Shown one piece after another: positions 33,756-42,047 of a stretch of DNA of 64,000 nucleotides. The position numbers and the translations under genes were made by a program. The first letter of the stretch is position 1, and each line of letters opens with the position of its first letter. Where the stretch lies: the NCBI RefSeq assembly GCF_900104175.1, contig NZ_FNIX01000024.1, positions 31,716 to 95,715 on the forward strand, in the 5' to 3' direction. The notes beneath the pieces are model-generated. The model was not told the DNA's origin and made no database searches. It worked only from the letters and a program-made list of their open reading frames with translations. This DNA is from Lentzea jiangxiensis (GTDB lineage Bacteria > Actinomycetota > Actinomycetes > Mycobacteriales > Pseudonocardiaceae).

Positions 33756-35783
33756 TCAGCTCTTGGCCACCAGCGTCAGGACGTCGTAGGTGGCGACCGG
33801 CTGGGAGTCCTGGTTGGTCACCACGGCGTCCCACCGCACCTCGCCGTACTCGGCGTTGGTGCGCGGCGTGATCTGCTTGACCGTCAACGTGACCGCGATC
33901 GTGTCGCCCGCCTTGACCGGCGTGAGGAACCGCAGGTCGTCCACGCCGAAGTTGGCGAGCACCGGACCGGGGTTCGGTTCGACGAACAGCCCCGCCGCGA
34001 GCGACACCACCAGGTAGCCGTGCGCCACGATGCCGCCGAACAACGGGTTCGCCGCGGCCGCCTCGGGATCGGTGTGGGCGTAGAACGTGTCGCCGGTGAA
34101 CTCGGCGAAGTGGTCGATGTCGGCGAGCGTCACCTGCCGCGTCCCGGACTCGACCGTGTCACCGATCTTCAGCTCCGCCAGCGACTTGCGGAACGGGTGC
34201 ACCTCGTCGGCGACGCGCTTCGACCCGGTCGTCCAGCGGCCGGTGATCGCCGTGAGCATGTCCGGTGACGCCTGCACGGCGGTGCGCTGCATGTGGTGCA
34301 GCACGCCGCGCACGCCACCGAGCTCCTCGCCGCCACCCGCGCGGCCGGGACCTCCGTGCACGAGCATCGGCAACGGGCTGCCGTGCCCCGTCGACTCCTT
34401 GGCGTCGTCGCGGTCCAGCACCAGGATCCGGCCGTGCCACGGCGCCACGCCGAGCACGACCTGCCGGGCCACGGCGGGGTCGTGCGTGACGACCGACCCG
34501 ACGAGGCTGCCCTTGCCGCGTGCGGCGAGCTCGACGGCCTCCGCGGTGGTGCGGTAGGTGATCACCGTGCTGACCGGGCCGAACGGCTCGACGTCGTGGG
34601 GTTCGCAGGCATCGGCGCGCGCCCGCAGCAGGACGGGGGAGAGGAACGCCCCCCGTTCGGCGTCCGCGCCGACGACGTCCACCCGGTCCGGGTCGCCGAA
34701 GACGATCTCCGCCGAGTTCCGCAGCGACTCGACGGCCTTGCGCACCTCGTCCCGCTGCCCGAGCGACGCCAGCGCGCCCATCCGCACGCTCTCGTCGGCC
34801 GGGTCGCCCACGGTGATCTTCGCCAGTCGTGCGGCGATCGCCTCCGTCACCTCGCCGGCGATCTGCTCCGGCACGATCGCGCGCCGGATCGCCGTGCACT
34901 TCTGGCCGGCCTTCACGGTCATCTCGGTGACGACGCCCTTGACGAAGAGGTCGAACTCGGGGTCGTCGGGCCGCACGTCGGGGCCGAGGATCGAGCAGTT
35001 CAGCGAGTCCGCCTCGACCTGCAGGCGCACGCCGCCGTGCTGGACGTTCGGGTGGTTGCGCAGGATTCCCGCCGTGTGCGCGGATCCGGTGAACGCCACC
35101 GAGTCCTGCTCGTCGAGCACGTCGAGCAGGCCGCGCGGGCTGCCGGACAGCAGCTGCAGCGACCCCTCCGGGAGGATGCCGGACTCGATGATCCGGCGGA
35201 CCACGGCCTCGGTGAGGTAGGCCGTCTGCGACGCGGGCTTCACGATGCTCGGCAGACCGGCGAGGAACGCCGGCGCGAGCTTCTCGAGCATGCCCCACAC
35301 GGGGAAGTTGAAGGCGTTGATCTGCACCGCCACACCGGGGCGCGAGGTGTAGATGTGCTGGCCCAGGAACGTTCCCTCGCGGCCGAGGCGTTCGAGACCG
35401 CCGTCCAGCACGACGATGTCGTTCGGGAGCTCGCGCACGCCCTTGCCGGCGAAGCTGAACAGCGTGCCGAAGCCGCCGTCGACGTCGACGAGCGAGTCGC
35501 GCTTCGTCGCACCCGTGCGGTACGACAGCTCGTACAGCGAGTCCTTCTCGGCGCTGAGGTGCTTGGCCAGCTCCTTGATGAGCAGCGCGCGCTGGTGGAA
35601 CGTCAGCTCGCGGATCGCCGGGCCGCCGACGCGCCTGGCGTGCTCGGTCATCTGGCGCAGGTCGAGGCCTTCGCTCGACAGCCGCGCGACCTCTTCACCG
35701 GTCACCGCGTCGAGCAGCGGCTCTCCCCCGGCGTCGGCGCGGAACCAGCGGCCCGCGGCGTAGCTCTCCAGCAGTGCAGTCAC
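33756..35783 (-). CDS. paaZ: Bifunctional oxepin-CoA ring-opening enzyme (ALDH plus R-hydratase)
   Basis: 675 residues from GTG 35783. The N-terminal ~510 residues are an aldehyde dehydrogenase with Glu257 in QVEADSLN and Cys296 in GQKCTAIRR, one residue away from Glu256/Cys295 of Escherichia coli PaaZ. The C-terminal ~150 residues are a MaoC-like hotdog hydratase with FTGDTFYAHTDPEAA and GGIVAHGYLVVSL. It opens the oxepin-CoA ring by hydration and oxidises the aldehyde with NADP. A TetR operator lies just upstream, shared with the divergent PaaR-like gene. Confidence 0.92.
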   Translation of the reverse strand: MTALLESYAAGRWFRADAGGEPLLDAVTGEEVARLSSEGLDLRQMTEHARRVGGPAIRELTFHQRALLIKELAKHLSAEKDSLYELSYRTGATKRDSLVDVDGGFGTLFSFAGKGVRELPNDIVVLDGGLERLGREGTFLGQHIYTSRPGVAVQINAFNFPVWGMLEKLAPAFLAGLPSIVKPASQTAYLTEAVVRRIIESGILPEGSLQLLSGSPRGLLDVLDEQDSVAFTGSAHTAGILRNHPNVQHGGVRLQVEADSLNCSILGPDVRPDDPEFDLFVKGVVTEMTVKAGQKCTAIRRAIVPEQIAGEVTEAIAARLAKITVGDPADESVRMGALASLGQRDEVRKAVESLRNSAEIVFGDPDRVDVVGADAERGAFLSPVLLRARADACEPHDVEPFGPVSTVITYRTTAEAVELAARGKGSLVGSVVTHDPAVARQVVLGVAPWHGRILVLDRDDAKESTGHGSPLPMLVHGGPGRAGGGEELGGVRGVLHHMQRTAVQASPDMLTAITGRWTTGSKRVADEVHPFRKSLAELKIGDTVESGTRQVTLADIDHFAEFTGDTFYAHTDPEAAAANPLFGGIVAHGYLVVSLAAGLFVEPNPGPVLANFGVDDLRFLTPVKAGDTIAVTLTVKQITPRTNAEYGEVRWDAVVTNQDSQPVATYDVLTLVAKS

Positions 35784-35840
35784 AGTGCGGATTCCCTTCG
35801 CGGACCGTTGCCCTTCACGGCTCTCCCGTGCCACGGTATA

Positions 35841-35857
35841 ACAGAACGTTCGGTCAG
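35841..35857. promoter_or_regulatory. TetR/PaaR operator between paaZ and paaR-like gene
   Basis: ACAGAACGTTCGGT (35841-35854) is a near-perfect palindrome (12 of 14 positions), centred on AACGTT, followed by CAG. The core AGAACGTTCGGTC is identical to the two sites at 25886-25898 and 25939-25951. A second GTTCGG follows at 35864-35869. Confidence 0.6.
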
Positions 35858-35890
35858 TAAATCGTTCGGAAGGGTAGGGGACTGGGCGGC

Positions 35891-36505
35891 ATGGCCACGA
35901 CGGAGAACGGCGGGACGAGGCGCCGCGGCCGGCCGGGCTACGACCTGGAGACGCTGCTCGTGGCCGCCGCGGAGCTGTTCTACGAACGCGGCTACGACGG
36001 CACCAGCATCCAGGACCTCGCGCACCGCCTGGGAGTCACGAAGTCCGCCCTCTACCACCACGTCCCCGGCAAGGAAGCGCTTCTGCGGCTGGCGGTCGAC
36101 CGCGCGCTGGACGGCCTGTTCGCCGAGGTGGCGAAGCTCGACGCCGTGGGTGGCCGCGCGGTCGACCGCCTGGAGCACCTCGTCCGCGGCAGCGTCGCGG
36201 TCCTGGTCGAGCGGCTGCCGTTCGTGACGCTCCTGCTGCGTGTGCGGGAGAACAGCGAGACCGAACGCGACGCTCTGGCCCGCCGCCGCGAGTTCGACCA
36301 GGTCGTCACCGCGCTGGTGGCCGACGCGGCGGCCGAAGGCGACCTGCGGGCGGACGTCGACCCCGCGACGACGACCAGGCTGCTGTTCGGCATGGTCAAC
36401 TCGGTCATCGAGTGGTACCGGCCGCAGGGCGGGCTCGGTGCCGCCGAGCTCGCGGACGCGGTGGTGCGCGTGGCGTTCGACGGCTTACGCGTGCGCGAGA
36501 GCTGA
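35891..36505 (+). CDS. TetR family regulator, PaaR-like
   Basis: 204 residues. RRGRPGYDLETLLVAAAELFYERGYDGTSIQDLAHRLGVTKSALYHHVPGKEALLRLAVDRAL is the HTH domain; the C-terminal domain (LVERLPFVTLLLRVRENSETERDALARRREFDQ) matches TetR_C_33-like repressors found beside paa genes. Divergent from paaZ across a clear operator, it should repress phenylacetate genes until phenylacetyl-CoA appears. Its last 21 nt overlap the convergent DMT-exporter gene. Named by context; PaaR itself is established in other actinobacteria. Confidence 0.78.
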   Translation: MATTENGGTRRRGRPGYDLETLLVAAAELFYERGYDGTSIQDLAHRLGVTKSALYHHVPGKEALLRLAVDRALDGLFAEVAKLDAVGGRAVDRLEHLVRGSVAVLVERLPFVTLLLRVRENSETERDALARRREFDQVVTALVADAAAEGDLRADVDPATTTRLLFGMVNSVIEWYRPQGGLGAAELADAVVRVAFDGLRVRES

Positions 36506-37363
36506 CGACCGGTCGCGCTGCACGACGACGACCGCCGCGAGGCCGAGCGCGAGACCGAAGGCGGTGTGCGGGCCGAAGGGTTCGCCGAACGCGAGGGCGC
36601 CCCACACGGCCGTGACCGGAGCCATGAGGAACATCAGGGTGTTCACCTTCGTCACGCCCGAACGCCTCAGGATGACCCAGTAGAGCCCGTACCCGCCGAA
36701 GGTGGGCAGAACCACGAGCCAGGCGATCGCGCCCCAGAACGCGGGGTCCGCGGGCGGGGCCGCGGTGCCGGTGCCCAGGGCGAGCGCGGTGAACACGACA
36801 GCGCTCGTGAGGCAGTGGGTGGTCATGGCCACCGCGGGCGCCACCTCCGTGCGCGACCGGCCTTCCAGCAGCGTGGCCGCCACCAGCGAGAGCATGCCGA
36901 GGAACGGGACGAGGTAGGCCCACCGGTCCACGCCCGTGCCGGCCGCCGCGTCGGCCCCGGTGACGACCACGACGCCGCCCACGCCCAGGCACAGGCCGAG
37001 CCACTGCCTGCGCGAGACGTGCTGGTGCAGCAGCGGCCCCGCCAGCGCTCCGGCGACGAGGGGCTGCACTCCGTCGATCAAAGCCGTCGTGCCGCTGGAG
37101 ACCCCGAGCTCGATCGCGTGGTAGACCGTCAGCAGGTACCCGCTCTGCGACAGGACGCCGATCACCGCCTGCCGGCCCACGTCCCGCGCGGTGAGACCCC
37201 GCCACCACCTCCCGGTGACCGCCACCGCGAGGAGGAGGACGGCAAGCGGCAGGAAACGCCACATCAGCACCGTGACAGCGGACGCGCTCCCCGCCCCGAG
37301 CTTCGCCCCGATGAACCCGGAGCTCCAGCAGAGCACGAAAGCGGCCGAGAGCAGGAAGTTCAC
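36485..37363 (-). CDS. EamA/DMT family exporter
   Basis: 292 residues with ten hydrophobic helices in two EamA repeats. The first starts NFLLSAAFVLCWSSGFIGAKLG; the second starts DRWAYLVPFLGMLSLVAATL. Three GTG/near starts exist, but GTG 37363 is best because GGGAGG lies 8 nt upstream; 37372 would leave only 1 nt. Such proteins export amino acids or metabolites. The gene is divergent from a TetR gene over a double operator that likely controls it. Substrate unknown. Confidence 0.83.
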   Translation of the reverse strand: MNFLLSAAFVLCWSSGFIGAKLGAGSASAVTVLMWRFLPLAVLLLAVAVTGRWWRGLTARDVGRQAVIGVLSQSGYLLTVYHAIELGVSSGTTALIDGVQPLVAGALAGPLLHQHVSRRQWLGLCLGVGGVVVVTGADAAAGTGVDRWAYLVPFLGMLSLVAATLLEGRSRTEVAPAVAMTTHCLTSAVVFTALALGTGTAAPPADPAFWGAIAWLVVLPTFGGYGLYWVILRRSGVTKVNTLMFLMAPVTAVWGALAFGEPFGPHTAFGLALGLAAVVVVQRDRSSALAHA

Positions 37364-37377
37364 CCACCACACCTCCC

Positions 37378-37418
37378 TATACCGATCTGTATACCCGCTG
37401 ACTATACAGATCGGTATA
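37378..37418. promoter_or_regulatory. Double TetR operator and promoter
   Basis: Two 16-bp palindromic sites, TATACCGATCTGTATA (37378-37393) and TATACAGATCGGTATA (37403-37418), each with TATAC/GTATA ends, are also exact inverted copies of each other with a 9-nt gap. A TATACT -10 hexamer at 37415-37420 overlaps the second site and lies 7 nt before the TetR start codon. Confidence 0.8.
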
Positions 37419-37427
37419 CTCGACGTC

Positions 37428-38018
37428 GTGGAGAAGCCGCGACGGATAACGCTGACCCCGGCCGCCCAGCGCGCCCTGGAGGCCGCCGGGAGGTTGTTCT
37501 ACGAGCGCGGGATCCACGCCGTGGGCGTCGACCTGATCGCCGCCGAGGCCGGCGTCACGAAGAAGACGCTCTACGACCGGTTCGGCTCGAAGGAGCAGAT
37601 CGTCGTCGAGTACCTGGCCGGCCGCGACGAGCGCTGGCGCGCCTTCCTGGACCGGTACCTGGAGTCCGCGGGACCGGACCCCGCCGCGCGCGTCCTGGCC
37701 GTCTTCGACGCGTCCCGCGACTGGTCGTCCGAGCACAGCCGCAAGGGGTGCGCCATGGTCAACGCCCACGCGGAGATCAGCGACCCCGCGCACCCCGCGC
37801 ACCCGATCGTCGTCGGGCAGAAGGAGTGGATGCTCGCCCTGTTCACCGGGCTGGCCCGGGAGATCGCCCCGCAGCGGGCGGACGGGCTGGGCCGGACGCT
37901 CCTGCTGCTGCACGAGGGCGCGCTCGTCGCCCACGGCTTCGGCACGTTCCCCGATGCCGTCGACCTGGCCCGCGACCAAGCGGCGGAGCTGCTCCGGAAC
38001 GCCCGTTCACGCAGCTAG
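37428..38018 (+). CDS. TetR family repressor of the divergent DMT exporter
   Basis: 196 residues from GTG 37428. HTH: RALEAAGRLFYERGIHAVGVDLIAAEAGVTKKTLYDRFGSKEQIVVEYL. The C-terminal region has RKGCAMVNAHAEISDPAHPAHPIV, like the subgroup of the TetR at 22956. No ribosome site precedes the start; with TATACT at 37415-37420, transcription should begin at or next to the GTG, so the mRNA is probably leaderless. Autoregulation through the overlapping double operator is expected. Confidence 0.83.
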   Translation: MEKPRRITLTPAAQRALEAAGRLFYERGIHAVGVDLIAAEAGVTKKTLYDRFGSKEQIVVEYLAGRDERWRAFLDRYLESAGPDPAARVLAVFDASRDWSSEHSRKGCAMVNAHAEISDPAHPAHPIVVGQKEWMLALFTGLAREIAPQRADGLGRTLLLLHEGALVAHGFGTFPDAVDLARDQAAELLRNARSRS

Positions 38019-38099
38019 GAGACTTGCCGCACCGGCCTGTGGACGTGTCCCGCACGGTCGGAGGCCCACGAAACCCCATTCCCGCCATCTTCACCTATT

Positions 38100-38245
38100 G
38101 AGTGATCTTGCCCGCGTACGGCGCTGCGAACTCGGCGAACCGTTCTTACGTTCCTGCCAGCGACCGCGAGGTCGCGGCACCACCAGGGCAAGCCGGCCGC
38201 TCACCTGTCCACCGGCGCACCCTGTCCCACGTCGCAGGACAAAAC
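38100..38245 (+). ncRNA. Probable c-di-AMP (ydaO-type) riboswitch in the Rpf gene leader
   Basis: The 280-nt leader of the Rpf/LysM gene contains a conserved-looking structured block: CGTACGGCGCTGCGAAC, a GCGACC-GCGA-GGTCGC hairpin with a GNRA loop at 38160-38175, then GGGCAAGCCGG and CGCTCACCTGTCC. The order and text resemble ydaO leaders that precede rpf genes in actinobacteria, as I recall them. Known biology: c-di-AMP binding turns such wall-hydrolase genes off. I could not fold it or score a covariance model. Confidence 0.5.
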
Positions 38246-38298
38246 CCCGCCGGACAGGCGCTGCTGCAGGCGAGAGCGAGGCGGGGTCCGAAAGAGAC

Positions 38299-38928
38299 AT
38301 GCGCCCTCTCCGTGGTACCACCACCGTTCGCGCCCTGTTCATCGCCGTCTCGGCGGCGGCTCTCGTCACGACGGGCGCGGCGGTCGCCGCCGCCTCCCCG
38401 TCGGTCGACTGGGACCGGATCGCGCAATGCGAAAGCGGCAACAACTGGTCGACCAACACAGGCAACGGCTACTACGGCGGACTGCAGTTCAGCCCGTCCA
38501 CCTGGAAGTCGCACGGCGGCACCGGCAGCGCCCACCAGGCGTCGCGCGAGGAGCAGATCCGCGTGGCCGAACGGGTTCTGCGCACCCAGGGACTGGGGGC
38601 GTGGGGCGTCTGCGGGCGGCGCGGCGGGACAGCCGTGAAGCCGCAGCAGCCGCAGTCGCAGCAGCAGAAGCAGCAGCAGCCCACCCGCCAAGGCCAGCGC
38701 CCGGTCGTCAGCAGGACCGTGCCGCGCTCGGTACCCGTGGTTCCGGTGGCCGCTCCGTCGACCAGCAACCCGGACGGTGACTACGAGATCAAGGCGGGCG
38801 ACACCCTCAGCGGGATCGCCGAGGCGCTTCGCATCGAGGGCGGGTGGCAGGCGCTCGTCGCCAAGAACAGCCGCTTCCTGACCAACCCCGACCTGATCAA
38901 GCCGGGGCACAAGATCGCCACGAAGTGA
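38299..38928 (+). CDS. Resuscitation-promoting factor-like wall hydrolase with LysM domain
   Basis: 209 residues. A signal peptide of about 33 residues ends before SVDWDRIAQCESGNNW, the start of the Rpf domain with catalytic Glu45. The lysozyme-like domain continues through GNGYYGGLQFSPSTWKSHGG to GAWGVCGRRG. A Gln/Pro-rich linker (QQKQQQPTRQ) leads to a LysM domain at about 160-207 (YEIKAGDTLSGIAEALRIEGGW, NPDLIKPGHKI). It is secreted and cleaves peptidoglycan during growth or spore germination. Upstream leader suggests riboswitch control; an intrinsic terminator follows. Confidence 0.88.
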   Translation: MRPLRGTTTVRALFIAVSAAALVTTGAAVAAASPSVDWDRIAQCESGNNWSTNTGNGYYGGLQFSPSTWKSHGGTGSAHQASREEQIRVAERVLRTQGLGAWGVCGRRGGTAVKPQQPQSQQQKQQQPTRQGQRPVVSRTVPRSVPVVPVAAPSTSNPDGDYEIKAGDTLSGIAEALRIEGGWQALVAKNSRFLTNPDLIKPGHKIATK

Positions 38929-38957
38929 CGCCGGACGGCAGTGTTCTCCGGAAGTGA

Positions 38958-38990
38958 GCGCGGGGCCCGCACGCCGGGTCCCGCGCTTTT
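38958..38990 (+). terminator. Intrinsic terminator of the Rpf gene
   Basis: 12-bp stem GCGCGGGGCCCG / CGGGTCCCGCGC (one G-T pair) with a 5-nt loop, followed by TTTT. It begins 29 nt after the stop. Confidence 0.82.
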
Positions 38991-39100
38991 CCGCGCGTTG
39001 CGAGGGTGGGGATCGGGGCGTCCGCACGGCGAACCTAGGATTGCGCGACTCGACGCGGGTCGGGGGTTCGGCGCCTGCGCGCCGTGGTCGGGGAGGGGTC

Positions 39101-40651
39101 GTGCACGCGGAACCGGATTCTGTTGGCGCACTTGGTGGTCCGTCGTTGCGGCGGTGGTCCGTGTGGATCTCGGTGGCGCTCGTCGCGGTGTTGCTGGCGG
39201 CGACCGTGGCGGTGCTGCTGGCCATCGGCGAGCTCTCCCGCGCGCGGTCGCGGCTGCTGGACGTGGTCGGCCCGGCGGTGGTCAGCTCCCAGCAGCTCGG
39301 CGCCGACCTCGTCGACCAGGAGAACGGCGTCCGCGGCTACCGGCTCAGCGGCCAGGCGGACTTCCTGAAGCCGTACGAGAACGGGCTCGACCGGCAGACG
39401 GCGGCGCGTGCGACCGTCATGGTCCTGAACAGCCCGGAGGTCACCGAGCACGTCGCGGCCGTCGACACCGCGCTCGCCGCGTGGCGCAGCGACTACGCCG
39501 ACCCCGCGATCGCCGCCGTCCGCGCGGGCAGCCCGGTGCCGGAGGAGGCGCTCGGCAAGCAGCGGTTCGACGCGGTCCGCACCGCGCTCTCGACGTTGCA
39601 GGCCGAGCTGGCGGTGCAACGGGCCGATGGGCGTGCGGCGCTCAACGACTCCGCGACCCGGATGGCGGTCACGTGCATCGTCGCGCTGGCGGTGCTGCTG
39701 GTCGCGGTGCTGGCCTGCGTCGCCGCGATGCTGGTGCACGTCGTGGGGCCGTTGAGCAGGCTGCGCCAGCAGGTCGGCCTGGTCGCGGGCGGTGAGTTCT
39801 CGCGCACGGTGACGGCCACCGGCCCGCAGGAGCTCCGCGCGCTGGGCCGCGACGTCGACACCATGCGCACGCGGATCGTCGAGGACCTGCATCAGACGCG
39901 GGAGCGCAACGCGGCCCTCGACGCCGCGACAGCCGAACTGCGCCGGTCCAACGCGGAGCTGGAGCAGTTCGCGTACGTCGCGTCCCACGACCTGCAGGAG
40001 CCGCTGCGCAAGGTGGCGAGCTTCTGCCAGCTGCTCGAACGGCGCTACCGCGACCAGCTCGACGAGCGCGCCGTCCAGTACATCGACTTCGCCGTCGACG
40101 GCGCCAAGCGCATGCAGTCGCTGATCAACGACCTGCTCGCCTTCAGCCGGGTCGGCCGGCACCGCGACAAGCACGTGGTCGTCCCCGCCGCCGACCTCGT
40201 CGACGAGGCGTGCCGCGACCTGTCCGAGGCGCTGGAGGAGTCCGGCGCCGTGGTCGAGGCAGGCACCCTGCCCGAGGTCGAGGGCGAGGCCCGGCTGCTG
40301 ACGGCGGTGTTCCAGAACCTGATCGGCAACGCGGTCAAGTTCCGCGGCGACGAGGCCCCGCGGGTGCGGGTCGACGCCGAGGCGGGCGAGGACGACCAGT
40401 GGGTGTTCTCGGTGCGGGACAACGGGATCGGCATCGAGGAGCAGTACGCCGAGCGGATCTTCGTGATCTTCCAGCGGCTGCACCCCAAGGACCTCTACGC
40501 GGGCACCGGCATCGGGCTGGCGATGTGCCGCAAGATCGTCGAGTACCACGGTGGCCGCATCTGGCTCGACACCGCCGCCGGTCCCGGCACCACGATCCGC
40601 TTCACGCTGCCGCGGGTCGGGGCGGCCGTCCCCGCGCCGGTCGCCGGCTGA
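39101..40651 (+). CDS. Membrane histidine kinase with CHASE3-like sensor and HAMP
   Basis: 516 residues, GTG 39101 after GGGAGGGG. Helix 1 is at about 22-43 and helix 2 at 189-211. Between them a helical extracellular part with DLVDQENGVRGYRLSGQADFLKPY is typical of CHASE3. A HAMP linker follows, then the H-box FAYVASHDLQEPLRKVASF with His296, and the ATPase N, G1 and G2 boxes (QNLIGNAVKF, VRDNGIGIE, AGTGIGLAMCRKI). This is the phytochrome-like kinase class (DLQEPLR). No response regulator is adjacent, so it is an orphan sensor. Confidence 0.88.
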   Translation: MHAEPDSVGALGGPSLRRWSVWISVALVAVLLAATVAVLLAIGELSRARSRLLDVVGPAVVSSQQLGADLVDQENGVRGYRLSGQADFLKPYENGLDRQTAARATVMVLNSPEVTEHVAAVDTALAAWRSDYADPAIAAVRAGSPVPEEALGKQRFDAVRTALSTLQAELAVQRADGRAALNDSATRMAVTCIVALAVLLVAVLACVAAMLVHVVGPLSRLRQQVGLVAGGEFSRTVTATGPQELRALGRDVDTMRTRIVEDLHQTRERNAALDAATAELRRSNAELEQFAYVASHDLQEPLRKVASFCQLLERRYRDQLDERAVQYIDFAVDGAKRMQSLINDLLAFSRVGRHRDKHVVVPAADLVDEACRDLSEALEESGAVVEAGTLPEVEGEARLLTAVFQNLIGNAVKFRGDEAPRVRVDAEAGEDDQWVFSVRDNGIGIEEQYAERIFVIFQRLHPKDLYAGTGIGLAMCRKIVEYHGGRIWLDTAAGPGTTIRFTLPRVGAAVPAPVAG

Positions 40652-40695
40652 GAGGTCACCGCACGCGACGGCGACCTCGTGGCCGGCGAGCGGTG

Positions 40696-41445
40696 TCAGA
40701 GCCCGAAGCCGCCGGACACCTCGACGTCCTGCGCGGTGATCCACCGGCCGTCCTCACCCGCGAGCGCGGCGATCGCCACGGCCACGTCCTCGGGCTCGCC
40801 CATGCGCCCGAGCGCGGTCCTGGCGGCGATCACGGGCACGACCTCGGGGAACCGCTCGACGGCATCGCCGCCGAGACGTGTGCGGGTGGCGCCGGGGGAG
40901 ACGGAGTTGACGCGGATGCCGCGCGGGCTGAGCTCCTTGGCGAGGTAGCGGGTCAGCACGACCAGCGCGCCCTTCATGGAGGCGTAGCCGGAGTAGCCGG
41001 GTTCGGCGAGCTGGGTGGAGCTGCTCGTCGTGTTGATCACCGCGGCGCCGTCGGAGAGCAGCGGCAGCAGCGTCTGGGTGAGGAAGAGCGGGCCCTTGAG
41101 CAGCACCCGGTAGAAGCGGTCGAACAGCTCCTCGGAAAGGTCCGGGAACAGCGCCGTCTCGGCGAAGCCCGCGTTGTTGACCAGCACGTCGACCGTCTCG
41201 CGGCCCCAGCCGCCGAGCACCTCGGCGACCCGGTCGCGGAAGGCCCCGAAGGTGTCGCTGCGGCCTACGTCCAGCGGCAGGGCCACCGCGGTGCCGCCGT
41301 CCCGCTCGACGGCCGCGACCGCGTTCCTCGCCCCCTCCTCGTTGGAGCTGTAGGTGAGGATCACGGAGGCGCCCCGCCGCGCCAGTTCCACGGCCGTGCT
41401 CCAGCCGATGCCGGAGCTGCCGCCGGTCACGATGGCCACTGACAT
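40696..41445 (-). CDS. Short-chain dehydrogenase/reductase
   Basis: 249 residues. NAD(P) motif TGGSSGIG at residues 8-15, NNAG in DVLVNNAGFAE, active-site Ser in NTTSSST and Tyr-Lys in GYSGYASMKGAL, and NSVSPGATRTRLGGD. A classical SDR, oxidoreductase acting on an unknown carbonyl or alcohol. It follows the MarR gene on the same strand by 103 nt and may be part of its regulon. Confidence 0.87.
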   Translation of the reverse strand: MSVAIVTGGSSGIGWSTAVELARRGASVILTYSSNEEGARNAVAAVERDGGTAVALPLDVGRSDTFGAFRDRVAEVLGGWGRETVDVLVNNAGFAETALFPDLSEELFDRFYRVLLKGPLFLTQTLLPLLSDGAAVINTTSSSTQLAEPGYSGYASMKGALVVLTRYLAKELSPRGIRVNSVSPGATRTRLGGDAVERFPEVVPVIAARTALGRMGEPEDVAVAIAALAGEDGRWITAQDVEVSGGFGL

Positions 41446-41548
41446 TTTCCTACCGCCTGTTCGGTCTGCTTGTTTCGGTAGAACCAATGAGACCGGTTCA
41501 GGCGGTGGAATCCGAGATCGAAGCTCCCGGTTGCTTGCCTGATCCTCT

Positions 41549-41965
41549 CTAGGTGCGCAGGGCGCGGTTCAGCAGGGCGGTGAGCTGCCGCAGCTCGTCG
41601 GCGGTCAGTGCCCCCAGCGGGGTGTTCTCCAGCGCCGCCCGCAGCACCTCGTCGCGCACCCTGCGACCCTTCGCGGTCAGCACCAGCACGCGCGACCGGC
41701 GGTCGGCCGGGTCGACGGCGCGCTCCACCAGGCCCCGGTCCACGAGCTGGTTGCTCATGAACGTCAGGTTCGGGGCGTTGCAGTACAGGCGCTCGGCCAT
41801 GACCTTCATCGACGGCGGCTGCTCGGCCGGGTCGATCGCCCACAGGGCCTGGAAGGTCGCCGTGGTCAGGCGGTGTTCGGCCAGCACCGGCGTGATCAGG
41901 TCGACGGTCCGCATCCAGGACTCGTGGACCGCGGCGACCGCCGCGGTGAGGTCGGACGCGGTCAT
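41549..41965 (-). CDS. MarR family transcriptional regulator
   Basis: 138 residues. The winged helix is visible in LTTATFQALWAIDPAEQPPSMKVMAERLYCNAPNLTFMSNQLVDRGLVERAVDPADRRSRVLVLTAKGR. A Cys in the recognition region (YCNAP) could be redox-sensitive, but that is speculation. The gene is divergent from an SDR gene, with two strong palindromes in the 82-nt gap; a second SDR lies downstream on its own strand. Confidence 0.87.
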   Translation of the reverse strand: MTASDLTAAVAAVHESWMRTVDLITPVLAEHRLTTATFQALWAIDPAEQPPSMKVMAERLYCNAPNLTFMSNQLVDRGLVERAVDPADRRSRVLVLTAKGRRVRDEVLRAALENTPLGALTADELRQLTALLNRALRT

Positions 41966-41984
41966 GCCGCCATCCTACCGGTGT

Positions 41985-42035
41985 TTCGAGTCTCGAAGTA
42001 TTCGTGCTAGCGTCGATGCTTCGAGACTCGAAGCA
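41985..42035. promoter_or_regulatory. Twin MarR operators
   Basis: TTCGAG-T-CTCGAA at 41985-41997 and a perfect 19-bp palindrome TGCTTCGAGACTCGAAGCA at 42017-42035. Centres are 35 bp apart. They lie between the divergent marR and SDR genes and would control both. Confidence 0.8.
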
Positions 42036-42047
42036 ATGGAGGAACCT

